Below are positions 26,689-38,600 of a stretch of DNA of 64,000 bases, in pieces. The first letter of the stretch is position 1; every line of letters starts with the position of its first letter. Source of the stretch: Antedon mediterranea. Lineage: Eukaryota; Echinodermata; Crinoidea; Comatulida; Antedonidae. The stretch lies in NCBI RefSeq assembly GCF_964355755.1, contig NC_092674.1, positions 17,372,501 to 17,436,500 on the forward strand, given 5' to 3'. Made by a program: the position numbers and the translations under genes. Below the pieces are notes generated by a model. It had not been told where the DNA came from and did not search any database. It saw nothing but the letters and a program-made list of their open reading frames with translations.

Positions 26689-29600
26689 GTAAGTAAACAA
26701 TTCATTTACCTAAATTTACCTGAATCCAGGATGATTTATTCCAGGTTTGGTGGAGCGATTCAACTCGCTTTGTATACTGAAACATCCAGATTTTATGCTG
26801 GACCAAATGGTTGTTGTCAGTTGTTGGTATTTTAAGTTTATAAAATGTTATCGCTAAAGCAGACTTTTTATAAAATGTACGTCATTACTAATCTAATCTC
26901 CTAAATGAGCTGACATGTCCCGTACTGATAATGCTCCTTGGCTGAATCACAAATGTAATAATCCATTTATCTAGAGCTTATCTTAGTCATGGAATTCAAC
27001 TTTTTCAAGTACAGTATATAAAAGTAAGGTTAAGCCTTAGAAAAGTAATAATAATACTGCACTATGTAATAATAGTTACGGATAACTTTAGTTTAATTAT
27101 TTGTAACAAATATACAATAATAATAACATTATTTTTTTATAGCAACCTGATGAATTAACTGAAAGCGATTTTTTTTAATCATGAAGACTGGTAAGTATAG
27201 TTAGAAATTTATTGATAAATTACTCCATTTTTACATCCATGACAAATTTAGATGGTAAGTATTTTATTTTTAATTCCAATATTGTATCTTCGTTGGTACA
27301 GCCTTCTTGAAAAATGACATGTTATAAACAAACCTTTATTCATTTTTATTCATAATGATAAAAAAGTAAGGGTTTGAAATGATTTTTTTAATTATTTGCT
27401 TTAATGAAATAAAAGAGGTTAATAATTAGAGCCTGTATTTGTTTTTCAAAGTAAAAATTAACTAACAATATTTGTTTAATTTTATTATTAGTAGCAAAGA
27501 AGACTACATGTCTGACAAAGTGTAAGTATCCAATTTGAGAATAAATCTGTTGTGTTTGTATGAACCACGACATCCAGATTACTGATCTTGCGCTGATGGC
27601 TAGGGTTTAATTTGAGCCTACCTTGCAAATTTTAATATTAATCGGTTCAATAATTAACCAGTTAGTTAACTCGGGTGATTTGTTATCTGTGATAAACCAT
27701 TTTTGCCATAAATTTACAATTTTGTTTTATTTTGACGTAATTATTTATACTTTATTATTCACACCATACAATTCAAACTTATTTTTGTTAAAAAATAAAT
27801 ACTTGAAATTATTTTGTTAACGAAGAATAGGATATATACTGTTGTTTATTTACCTAAAGCCAAACATCTATTCTAATTTGTGCAAACATACATGCTTATA
27901 TAATTTCTATATTATTTCATAGTAGGTCTATAAATAGTTTTTTTTTTCGACTTTTATTTTAATACACCTACAATATTTGTGTGTACTTTGTGAACTATTA
28001 ATAGAAGTGAGGATGGAGAATTTGAGAAGAAAGAAAATAAGGAAGAGGAAAACATGGAGGAGGAAGAAAATGAGAAAGAAGACGAGGAAGAAGAAATGGA
28101 GGAAGAGGAAAACATGGAGGAGGAGGAGGAGATGGAGGAGGAGGAGGAGGAGGAGGAAGAAGAAGAAGAAGAAAGCGAGAAAGAAGACGAGGAAAAAGAA
28201 GAGGAGGTAGTTGAGATGTAAGTTATGAACTGTTTTGTATTTAGACATTCTAGAATGAACATAGTTTATCATTTTCTAAAATTTACCAGTATTATTTTTC
28301 TAGATTGAGCTTATTATGTAGCAAAACATATACTATTGAGCATCCTTATTTGTGTTAACTTTAGTTATTACTATAACCATAACAATATTTTTTTAATTTG
28401 TTTAGGTATAGTGATTTTCAAAAGAAGGGAAAAAAGTAAATATAATATTTTTTGACTAATACTGTAATTAAAATAAACAGCCAATGGATCACTTAGGCCC
28501 TAAATGCTATGTTATTAAATAATGTAAAAATAAAAATACGGTAGTTATATACAGTTAACATGAAATATTATATTACTTTATCAGTACTTTTCCTTTAATA
28601 CCTATGTGTTGTATTTTGTTTTTATTAGGAAGGACATAGAAAAGAAGAAAGCTGTAAGGGAAAGTAGCATATTGAATATACTTTTGTACTTAATTTGAAG
28701 TAAAATATTAACTTAAACTTTGTTTCCTCATTTTTTTTATTATCAATTTAGCTAGATTAAATTTTCCCTGTAGATTAGCATCAAAAATCTAATTACCGTA
28801 GATAGTTGTAGTTTACATCTGTGGTTACTGAAGTCTTAAATTATTTAACTTCATTAAAATAGTTTTTTTTATTGAATACAAATAATATAAAATTTTATAT
28901 TTTGATATTGGTTGTTGATAATGAATAGACCTTAAAGCATTCATTCAAAATAGTCATGGTTTATTATTGCCTACAGAACAGAAAATTGTTAACATGCATT
29001 CTGTGTGGCCGCATAAGCAGGTACCTTGCCAGCCATCTGGAAAAGGCCCACAAAATAATAAATAGAGAAATAATTAAAAACATGGTTGCTGATGCTAGAA
29101 AAAGGTGAGTACTTCATTCATTATGAACAATTTTTTTCATGTGGTTACCAGCTAAATTATAAATAACATATTGTTAAGTATAACATGGAGTTTCTTCAGC
29201 TAAATATAATAAATTACATATTTTTATTTATCTTAGTTTTGTTTGCAGTTTCTTTTTTATAGAATATTTTACTAGTTAACTCTACCAATACTGGAAACCG
29301 AAAACTGCACTTGTAATGTATTGAAAACCAAACATTCTCAATGGTTTCTATTTTTGGGTGAATTGAATACTGTGATTGGATTATTGAAAAATGATAAACA
29401 GTTTTGTATGTTTTATCTAGTTATCATGAGTGTATCATTTAAAGTTTTCTAGATACTAATGATAAAGGGGGAAAAAAAAAGGCCAGACATTCCTGCAGTG
29501 TGCCTGGATGTTCGGCTAAAAACCTGGCAAGGTATGACATGCATCTGCAAAGGAAGCATAAATTCCCTGTAAGTTAAAATTCTTTCAACTTTAGCAGATA

Positions 29601-32600
29601 TATGTTCAATCAAATGTTAAATTAAATTTTTTGTTTTATTTCAGACCAAGAAATAGTGTGTAGAGTAGTAATGTATTTCCAACTATTATAATTGTTTGTT
29701 TATTGTTTATTTTTTTTTAAAATATGTATGTTAATTACAAAAATCTTTTTTTTAGAGTTCGTAGAGTATCACCACTCTGTCTCAGGTCCAAATTTTGAGG
29801 TGTACATGCAGTACACTTTAAAATTATTTATTATTTTGTTAGTATTTAATAGAATGTGTGTTTGTTTTATTTTAATCTATGCTTAAATCCACCACATTCA
29901 AATTCGGATGTGGCATACACTTTCATATTAACATCATCCACCAGATAACTGCATGCATGTTTATTTGTTTAGTAGTTTATAGAATGTGTTTGTATGTTTG
30001 TTTTTTTTTTATTTAATCTATGCTAATTTTTCAGATTCAAATCCTGATGTGGCATACACTTTCATATTAACATCATCCACCAGATAACTGCATGCATGTT
30101 TATTTATTTAGTAGTTTATAGAATGTGTTTGTGTGTTTGTTTTATTTTAATTTAATCTATGCTAATCACTCAGATTCAAATCCTGATGTGGCATACACTT
30201 TCATATTAACATCATCCACCAGATAACTGCATGAATGTTTATTTGTTTAGTAGTTTATAGAATGTGTTTGTATGTTTGTTTTATTTTAATTTAATCTATG
30301 CTAATCACTCAGATTCAAATCCTGATGTGGCATACACTTTCATATTAACATCATCCACCAGATAACTGCATGCATGTTTATTTGTTTACTAGTTTATAGA
30401 ATGTGTTTGTGTGTTTGTTTTTTAAAAATTTAATCTATGCTAATTTTTCAGATTCAAATCCTGATGTGGCATACACTTTCATATTAACATCATCCACCAG
30501 ATAACTGCATGCATGTTTATTTGTTTAGTAGTTTATAGAATGTGTTTCAGTTTTTGTTTTTTTTAATTTAATCTATACTAATTTTTCAGATTCAAATTCG
30601 GATGTGGCATACACTTTCATATCTCACATCATCCACCAGATAACTGCATGCATGTTTTTTTTGTTTAGTAGTTTATAGAATGTGTTAATCCATGCTAATC
30701 ACTAAAATCTATTTCTTTTATAGAATGCTATCATAGCTCAGCTGGTAGAGCATCGGCACTCTTGTCGAAGGTCTCGGGTTCAAATCCTGATGTGGCATAC
30801 ACTTTCATATTAACATCATCCACCAGATAACTGCATGCATGTTTATTTGTTTAGTAGTTTATAGAATGTGTTTGTGTGTTTGTTTTATTTTAATTTAATC
30901 TATGCTAATTTTTCAGATTCAAATCCTGATGTGGCATACACTTTCATATTAACATCATCTACCAGATAACTGCATGCATGTTTTTTTGTTTAGTAGTTTA
31001 TAGAATGTGTTTGTGTGTTTATTTTACTTTAATTTAATCTATGCTAATCACTCGGATTAAAATCCTGATGTGGCATACACTTTCATATTAACATCATCCA
31101 CCAGATAACTGCATGCATGTTTATTTGTTTAGTAGTTTATAGAATGTGTTTGTGTGTTTATTTTTGTTAATTTAATCTATGCTAATCACTCAGATTCAAA
31201 TCCTGATGTGGCATACACTTTCATATTAACATCATCCACCAGATAACTGCATGCATGTTTTTTTTGTTTAGTAGTTTATAGAATGTGTTAATCTATGCTA
31301 ATCACTAAAATCTATTTCTTTTATAGAATGCTATCATAGCTCAGCTGGTAGAGCATCGGCACTCTTGTCGAAGATCTCGGGTTCAAATCCTGATGTGGCA
31401 TACACTTTCATATTAACATCATCCACCAGATAACTGCATGCATGTTTATTTGTTTAGTAGTTTATAGAATGTGTTTGTGTTTTGTTTTATTTTAGTTTAA
31501 TCTATGCTAATTTTTCAGATTCAAATCCTGATGTGCCATACACCTTCATATTAACATCATCCACCAGATAACTGCATGCACGTTTTTTTGTTTAGTAGTT
31601 TATAGAATATGTTAATCCATGCTAATCACTAAAATCTATTTCTTTTATAGAATGCTATCATAGCTCAGCTGGTAGAGCATCGGCACTCTTGTCGAAGGTC
31701 TCGGGTTTGAATCCTGATGTGGCATACACTGTCATATTAACATCATCCACCAGATAACTGCATGCATGTTTTTTTGTTTAGTAGTTTATAGAATGTGTTT
31801 GTGTGTTTATTTTATTTTAATTTAATCTATGGTAATCACTCAGATTCAATTCCTGATGTGGCATACACTTTCATATTAACATCATCCACCAGATTACTGC
31901 ATGCATGTTTATTTTTTATTTACTTTGTAATTGTTTTTAAATACTTTAATTTTCGCTGTATGTCTTAATCCATGCTAATTTCTTAGCTTAATTGTGATGC
32001 AAATCAAAGTTATATAGGTAAGTTATACATTTACATTTTTTTTTTGGTTGGCAGTCCTGAATATATTAAGTTCAGACAACAAAAAGTCTGTAAATTTGCA
32101 GGTAACCTTTTATTTATAAAATTATTATAAAGTTTCATTTTTTGATAGATAATTAATAGTTTCAATTTAAAAATAAATGTGTACCTTTTATTGACAAAAA
32201 CAATTCATTTTATCTATGCTGGAGAATTATAATTACCTAATTTCTACTACTAACTACTACATTTAGGTCAAATACAAAGTTCTCTTTATCCCAAATAATT
32301 ACTATTAATTTAGATAACCAATCCCAGACACTAATAAATAAAATTACTGTAATAACAATTGTAATATAATAATAATTATGTCATGGGTCAACTTTCGGAT
32401 CCTGAACTTTGTTTTCCAAGAATGGACTTATTTTTAATGTCATTAAAGTCTTTTTAACTTCTATAGAGCCATCTACAACAATGAGCCGGTTCAAGGCCTA
32501 CATGTTAGAAACTTTAAAAATACCGGCAAAGCATGCAGCACAGGTCATAAAGGGGATAGAGGGAATTTGGAGTGAAGCAGGGGAGAAGGGATATTCTCCA

Positions 32601-35600
32601 AAGATATTAAAGACGTAACATTTTTTTATTACAATTATATTAATAGAAAAAGGAAGAAGCCAAACAATTTAAATTTCATTTAGCATTAAAATAAAAAGTT
32701 TTCTTAAATTTCAGCTATAGATTGTGAGTATAATGTATTATTGCCTGCTACCTTCATTTTCTTGAAGGAAGAAATAAATGTTAAGTTGAATTTGAATTGA
32801 ATTTTAAACCATGTGAAGTTACCATGAATCACTTGATCCTAATTACCATATTGAAGATATTACATATTTTAATATTTGATTTTTGTGTATTGTACTCTTC
32901 TTTTCATTTTTTTAAAAATAATTGTTTAGTGCTGTTAGCCATTTACAATTGAAGCTTGCTGGCTCCACGTTAAGACACTACCTGTGCTCCTTTGTGAAAA
33001 TATTGGACTACATTTCAATATACGAATCTAAATCTGTTTCGCTTGCCGAAATATACAAGTGCAAAGATGCATGCAAAGGCCTGAGCAAAGCTCTCAGAAA
33101 ACGCATTTCTGAAGAGAAGGCCAAAAAGCACGAAGAAATTGAAGGTAACATCTACTGAATTAAAGTTTTTCTTTTCATCAAATGTTTGAAAGTCATATTA
33201 TTTAAATTGAAATAATAATAATAATATGTTTTAATTTTCTTTTAAGGTGATCTAGTTTCGGCGGACGAACAATCCCATTATCTCAGAAAATCTGAGAAAA
33301 CAATTAAAAGCATAGTTGGTATGTTTTTTATATTATTTCTTTATCCATAAAATGTATTGATAATCATAAGATTTATCATATTGTATGTTATTAGGTAAAG
33401 ACTAGGAGAAACTTGGAGAAATAACTAAAACTAACCTTAATCCTAGCTTATTTAGTCATTGTGTTAGTAAAGGTAATTAGGTATAGGTAAAATGTTGATT
33501 ATGATATTGTTCTAAGGTTCACCTGTATTTACCAGGACAAGGTCACTATGTAAATGATCAAAATCCTTTTACTAAACTAAGTACAGTAGTAGTTAATTGA
33601 TTTCCAAGTACCCTTAATCTATCTGGGTGCATTCTTGCACAATATTATTATGGTTGTCTGGCTGGCTATCCTTTTACTTTTACTATTGATATATAAAAAT
33701 GTAGTATGTTACCTTTTATTTCAGGCATTGGATGATTGGCAATTTTAATTTTATTAAATTAAACTAGGAGAATGGGAAAAGTAAACTATTTTAAAGGCAA
33801 AAATATTCACACATAATTTTATAATAAATAAATAACCTTATTTCTGAACATTTACATCTAGTTCAAATCCTGATGTGTCATACATCATCCACTCAATAAC
33901 TGTGTATTTAATTTTTAATATTTTGTTTTAGTGGTTTATAGAATGTGTTAATCCATGCTAATCACTAAAATCTATTTCTTTTATAGAATACTATCATAGC
34001 TCAGCTGGTAGAGCATCGGCACTCTTGTTGAAAGTCTCAGGTTCAAATCCTGATGTGGCATACACTTTCATATTAACATCATCCACCAGATAACTGCATG
34101 CATGTTTTTTTTTTGTTTAGTAGTTTATAGAATGTGTTTGTGTGTTTATTTTACTTTAATTTAATCTATGCTAATCACTCAGATTCAAATCCTGATGTGG
34201 CATACACTTTCATATTAACATCATCCACCAGATAACTGCATGCATGTTTATTTGTTTAGTAGTTTATAGATTGTGTTAATCCATGCTAATCACTAAAATC
34301 TATTTCTTTTATAGAATGCTATCATAGCTCAGCTGGTAGAGCATCGGCACTCTTGTCGAAGGTCTCGGGTTCAAATCCTGATGTGGCATACACTTTCATA
34401 TTAACATCATCCACCAGATAACTGCATGCATGTTTATTTATTTAGTAGTTTATAGAATGTGTTTGTGTGTTTGTTTTATTTTAATTTAATCTATGCTAAT
34501 CACTCAGATTCAAATCCTGATGTGGCATACACTTTCATATTAACATCATCCACCAGATAACTGCATGAATGTTTATTTGTTTAGTAGTTTATAGAATGTG
34601 TTTGTATGTTTGTTTTATTTTAATTTAATCTATGCTAATCACTCAGATTCAAATCCTGATGTGGCATACACTTTCATATTAACATCATCCACCAGATAAC
34701 TGCATGCATGTTTATTTGTTTAGTAGTTTATAGAATGTGTTTGTATGTTTGTTTTATTTTAATTTAATCTATGCTAATCACTCAGATTCAAATCCTGATG
34801 TGGCATACACTTTCATATCTAACATCATCCACCAGATAACTGCATGCATGTTTATTTATTTAGTAGTTTATAGAATGTGTTTGTGTGTTTGTTTTATTTT
34901 AATTTAATCTATGTTAATCACTCAGATTCAAATCTGATGTGGCATACACTTTCATATTAACATCATCCACCAGATAACTGCATGAATGTTTATTTGTTTA
35001 GTAGTTTATAGAATGTGTTTGTATGTTTGTTTTATTTTAATTTAATCTATGCTAATCACTCAGATTCAAATCCTGATGTGGCATACACTTTCATATTAAC
35101 ATCATCCACCAGATAACTGCATTAATGTTTATTTGTTTAGTAGTTTATAGAATGTGTTTGTGTGTTTGTTTTTTTTAAATTTAATCTATGCTAATTTTTC
35201 GGATTCAAATCCTGATGTGGCATACACTTTCATATTAACATCATCCACCAGATAACTGCATGCATGTTTTTTGTTTAATAGTTTATAGAATGTGTTAATC
35301 CATGCTAATCACTAAAATCTATTTCTTTTATAGAATGCTATCATAGCTCAGCTGGTAGAGCATCGGCACTCTTGTCGAAGGTCTCGGGTTCAAATCCTGA
35401 TGTGGCATACACTTTCATATCTCACATCATCCACCAGATAACTGCATGCATGTTTATTTATTCAGTACTTTATAGAATGTGTTTGTGTGTTTATTTTTGT
35501 TAATTTAATCTATGCTAATCACTCGGATTCAAATCCTGATGTGGCATACACTTTCATATCTAACATCATCCACCAGATAACTGCATGCATGTTTATTTGT

Positions 35601-38600
35601 TTAGTAGTTTATAGAATGTGTTTCAGTTTTTGTTTATTTTAATTTAATCTATACTAATTTTTCAAATTCAGATGTGACATACACTTTCATATCTCACATC
35701 ATCCACCAGATAACTGCATGCATGTTTATTTGTTTAGTAGTTTATAGAATGTGTTTGTGTGTTTGTTTTATTTTAGTTTAATCTATGCTAATTTTTCAGA
35801 TTCAAATCCTGATATGGCATACACTTTCATATCTCACATCATCCACCAGATTACTGCATGCATGTTTATTTGTTTAGTAGTTTATAGAATGTGTTTGTGT
35901 GTTTATTTTACTTTAATTTAATCTATGCTAATCACTCAGATTTAATTCATGATGTGGCATACACTTTCATATCTCACATCATCCACCAGATAACTGCATG
36001 CATGTTTATTTATTTAGTAGTTTATATAATGTGTTTGTATGTTTGTTTTATTTTAATTTAATCTATGCTAATCACTCAGATTCAAATCCTGATGTGGCAT
36101 ACACTTTCATATTAACATCATCCACCAGATAACTGCATGCATGTTTTTGTTTAGTAGTTTATAGAATGTGTTAATCCATGCTAATCACTAAAATTTATTT
36201 CTTGTATAGAATGCTAACATAGCTCAGCTGGTAGAGCATCGGCACTCTAGTCGAAGGTCTCCGGTTCAAATCCTGATCTGGCATACACTTTCATTTTTAT
36301 TTTGTTTTAGTAGTTTATAGAATGCTTTTTTCAATACTAATTAGTCATCAAATCCTGAATATTAACATCCACCTGACATGCACATGTTTATTTCTTTTAT
36401 TTCATTTTATTTTTAATTTTTGCTGATCATAAAAATCTATTTCTTTTAGAAAATGCTATTGGTAAGAAATCCATATTTTATGGGGTTTTTTTTCGGTCTT
36501 GCTCCTTCACTTATACAAATCTACTGATGTATAAGTTTGATTCAACAGATTTTTAGTACTAAAGTGGTTCCTCAACCTAATTTAGTTTTTATTAAAAAAA
36601 CTGTTTATCAAACTTTCAGAAACGATAAAGAACGGGGAGAGTTTGGAAAACCCATCTAAGCGGTTCCTCCGCATTCATATTATGCTACTTCTGTCCATGA
36701 ACAATGGCTGTAGGACTGGTGTTCTGGCAAATGCTACATTGGAGCAGTACTATAAAAGAACAGCAGCCACAAATGGCATGTCAGTTATGAAAGTGAGTAA
36801 AATATACATTTTTTAATGTATTCTTGAATATATGAATTAACAGTTTACATGTTTTGGTTGTTGTACACAGTTTAAGTTGTTCAGTGGGCTATCATTACAC
36901 AAATCAACAGCTACAGAAATATGATGAAGTCGATGAAGTAAGCTACAGAACAGTAAGAGTATTGTGAATTATAAAACATCCTTAGCAACCAATTTTGTTA
37001 TGTTGTCTATATGTTATATGTTAATAATCATTACTGTAAGTGATTTTGCAGGTTTCAAAGCATAAAACATCTTGTAAATTTGGTGCAGCAAATTTAGTGA
37101 TAACTGAAGAACTGGCTGAATTAATAGAGATTTACATAAAGTACTGTAGGCCAATACAATCGGCAACCGACCACCTGTTCCTGAGTTGCACAGGGGCATC
37201 AATTAGATGCGCTCAGGAAATGACCCGCCACTGGGCGGAAGTAACACACAGCACCAGGCCCATCAATCCCACCAATTTAAGAAAGGCAGCAGCCACTCTA
37301 GTATGTGATTGTTACTTATTGCTTTAAACCTATCAATAGATGAGAAATATTATTTTCAAGTGATAAACCATCAGTTATATTTTGTTTTGGGAATTATGTG
37401 GGACACAATTTGTAAGTGTAGAATAATTCATTACATATTACCTTCTCTTTAAATAATTTCATCAGTCCTGGGGTCACTGCGACGAAAGGGAAAGAGTTGT
37501 GGTTGCTGACCATATGGCCCACAAATTATCAACGCAAGAGGCATACTATAAAGCCACGCAATCCCGGGAGACGGCTGTAAGAGCCCACAATCTTATAGCA
37601 GCAAACCGTCAACTCGGGAGAAGTGGGGTAAGATTTAATTTCTGTCTAAAATGTTTGTATCCCGAAAGATGTTTATTTTTTATTGAAACATAACATAATA
37701 TAAAGAATATATCTAACACTTTAATAATTAGCAATCAACAAGAAAACAAACATTGCATCTATTAACTAAAATTTTACTTTACTTTTTTTAATGTGCTATG
37801 TACACTTTTTCAGAATATAAATGAAACTGCTGATGTCCAGGTAAGGATGGCCATTACTTTCATATAAAAAACAAAAGAATGCAAACTGTATAATTTATGT
37901 GTTTTATAAATGCTGTATAACTACCAATTAAAGGAACACAATTTCGCATCTTAAATCATTTTAATATTAAGCTTTTATTATCCCAAATGCAATACATACT
38001 TCACCTTAAGGTATATCTTTTCTAGGTAGCATTTTCACATGTGGAGATGAAATGCTGGTAAGATACAATTTTCACATAAATATATATTTTTCCAGTGTCC
38101 ATTTATTTACAGGACTGAATTCTATGTAATCATTATTATTATCTTGTATACCTCTTTACGAATAATGAAACAAGTAATGGTATTATGTACAATATTATTT
38201 TACATTCACCAGGAAATTTCTCAAGCACATGCGAATGAAGCGCCATCATCTGTAAGTATTCAATAATTGTTAATAAGGACACATTTGTAAAGCATCAAAC
38301 TAATATTGCCAGACCACACTCCAGTCCACACTCTTTTTAATTGGTACTGCAATATATGGTCAACGTTGATGTAGTATTTTTAAACAATTTGTATGAGTAC
38401 TGTACATTATCGTTTTAGTACTGCAGTATGATTCCTTGGGTGATGGTAGGATTTTGAGTCTCCCAATATATTGCACTAATGTTTTTACCAGGTCAGCAAA
38501 GTTTCCTGGTATATTTGGCTTTACTGTACTTGTTTAATTAGTTTTTATTTCAGGTCAGCAAAATGTCCCTTGTACTTGTATGGACATTCTTTAACTGTTT

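Larger units (their letters stand above)
29756..31985 (+). repeat. Tandem array 1 of a ~139-bp unit with tRNA-like members
   Basis: About fifteen tandem units sharing TTCAAATCCTGATGTGGCAT, then ACATCATCCACCAGATAACT, then GTTTAGTAGTTTATAGAATG. Two unit types alternate irregularly. Short units of about 139 bp have AATCACTCAGATTCAAATCC; long units insert a tRNA-like 5' part (A box to anticodon arm) just before the same TTCAAATCC. A decayed long-type copy at about 29,757-29,805 marks the left end. The array lies wholly inside intron 9. Confidence 0.9.
33855..36450 (+). repeat. Tandem array 2 of the ~139-bp unit with tRNA-like members
   Basis: The same unit as at 29,756-31,985, with roughly nineteen copies inside intron 13. 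Four carry the tRNA-like 5' part; the rest are short units. Flanking units are degenerate (33,860 and 36,290-36,450). The spacer variants (TTGTGTGTTTG, TTGTATGTTTG, TTTCAGTTTTTG) are shared with array 1, showing exchange or a common source. Confidence 0.9.

Noticed and set aside
27252-27254. A three-base ATG microexon (TTTAG/ATG/GTAAGT)
   Set aside because: Splice signals look good, but including it puts a stop in frame on joining exon 2 and exon 3, with or without the T8 correction.
27928-28272. Minus-strand Ser/Phe/Leu-rich frames and the plus-strand Arg/Lys-rich frame
   Set aside because: They are shadows of the Glu-rich exon caused by the purine repeat; no splice chain supports them.
38036-38058. 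Extra exon between exons 17 and 18
   Set aside because: Acceptor TTTCTAG and donor CTG/GTAAGA are acceptable, but its 23-nt length would shift exons 18 and 19 out of phase.
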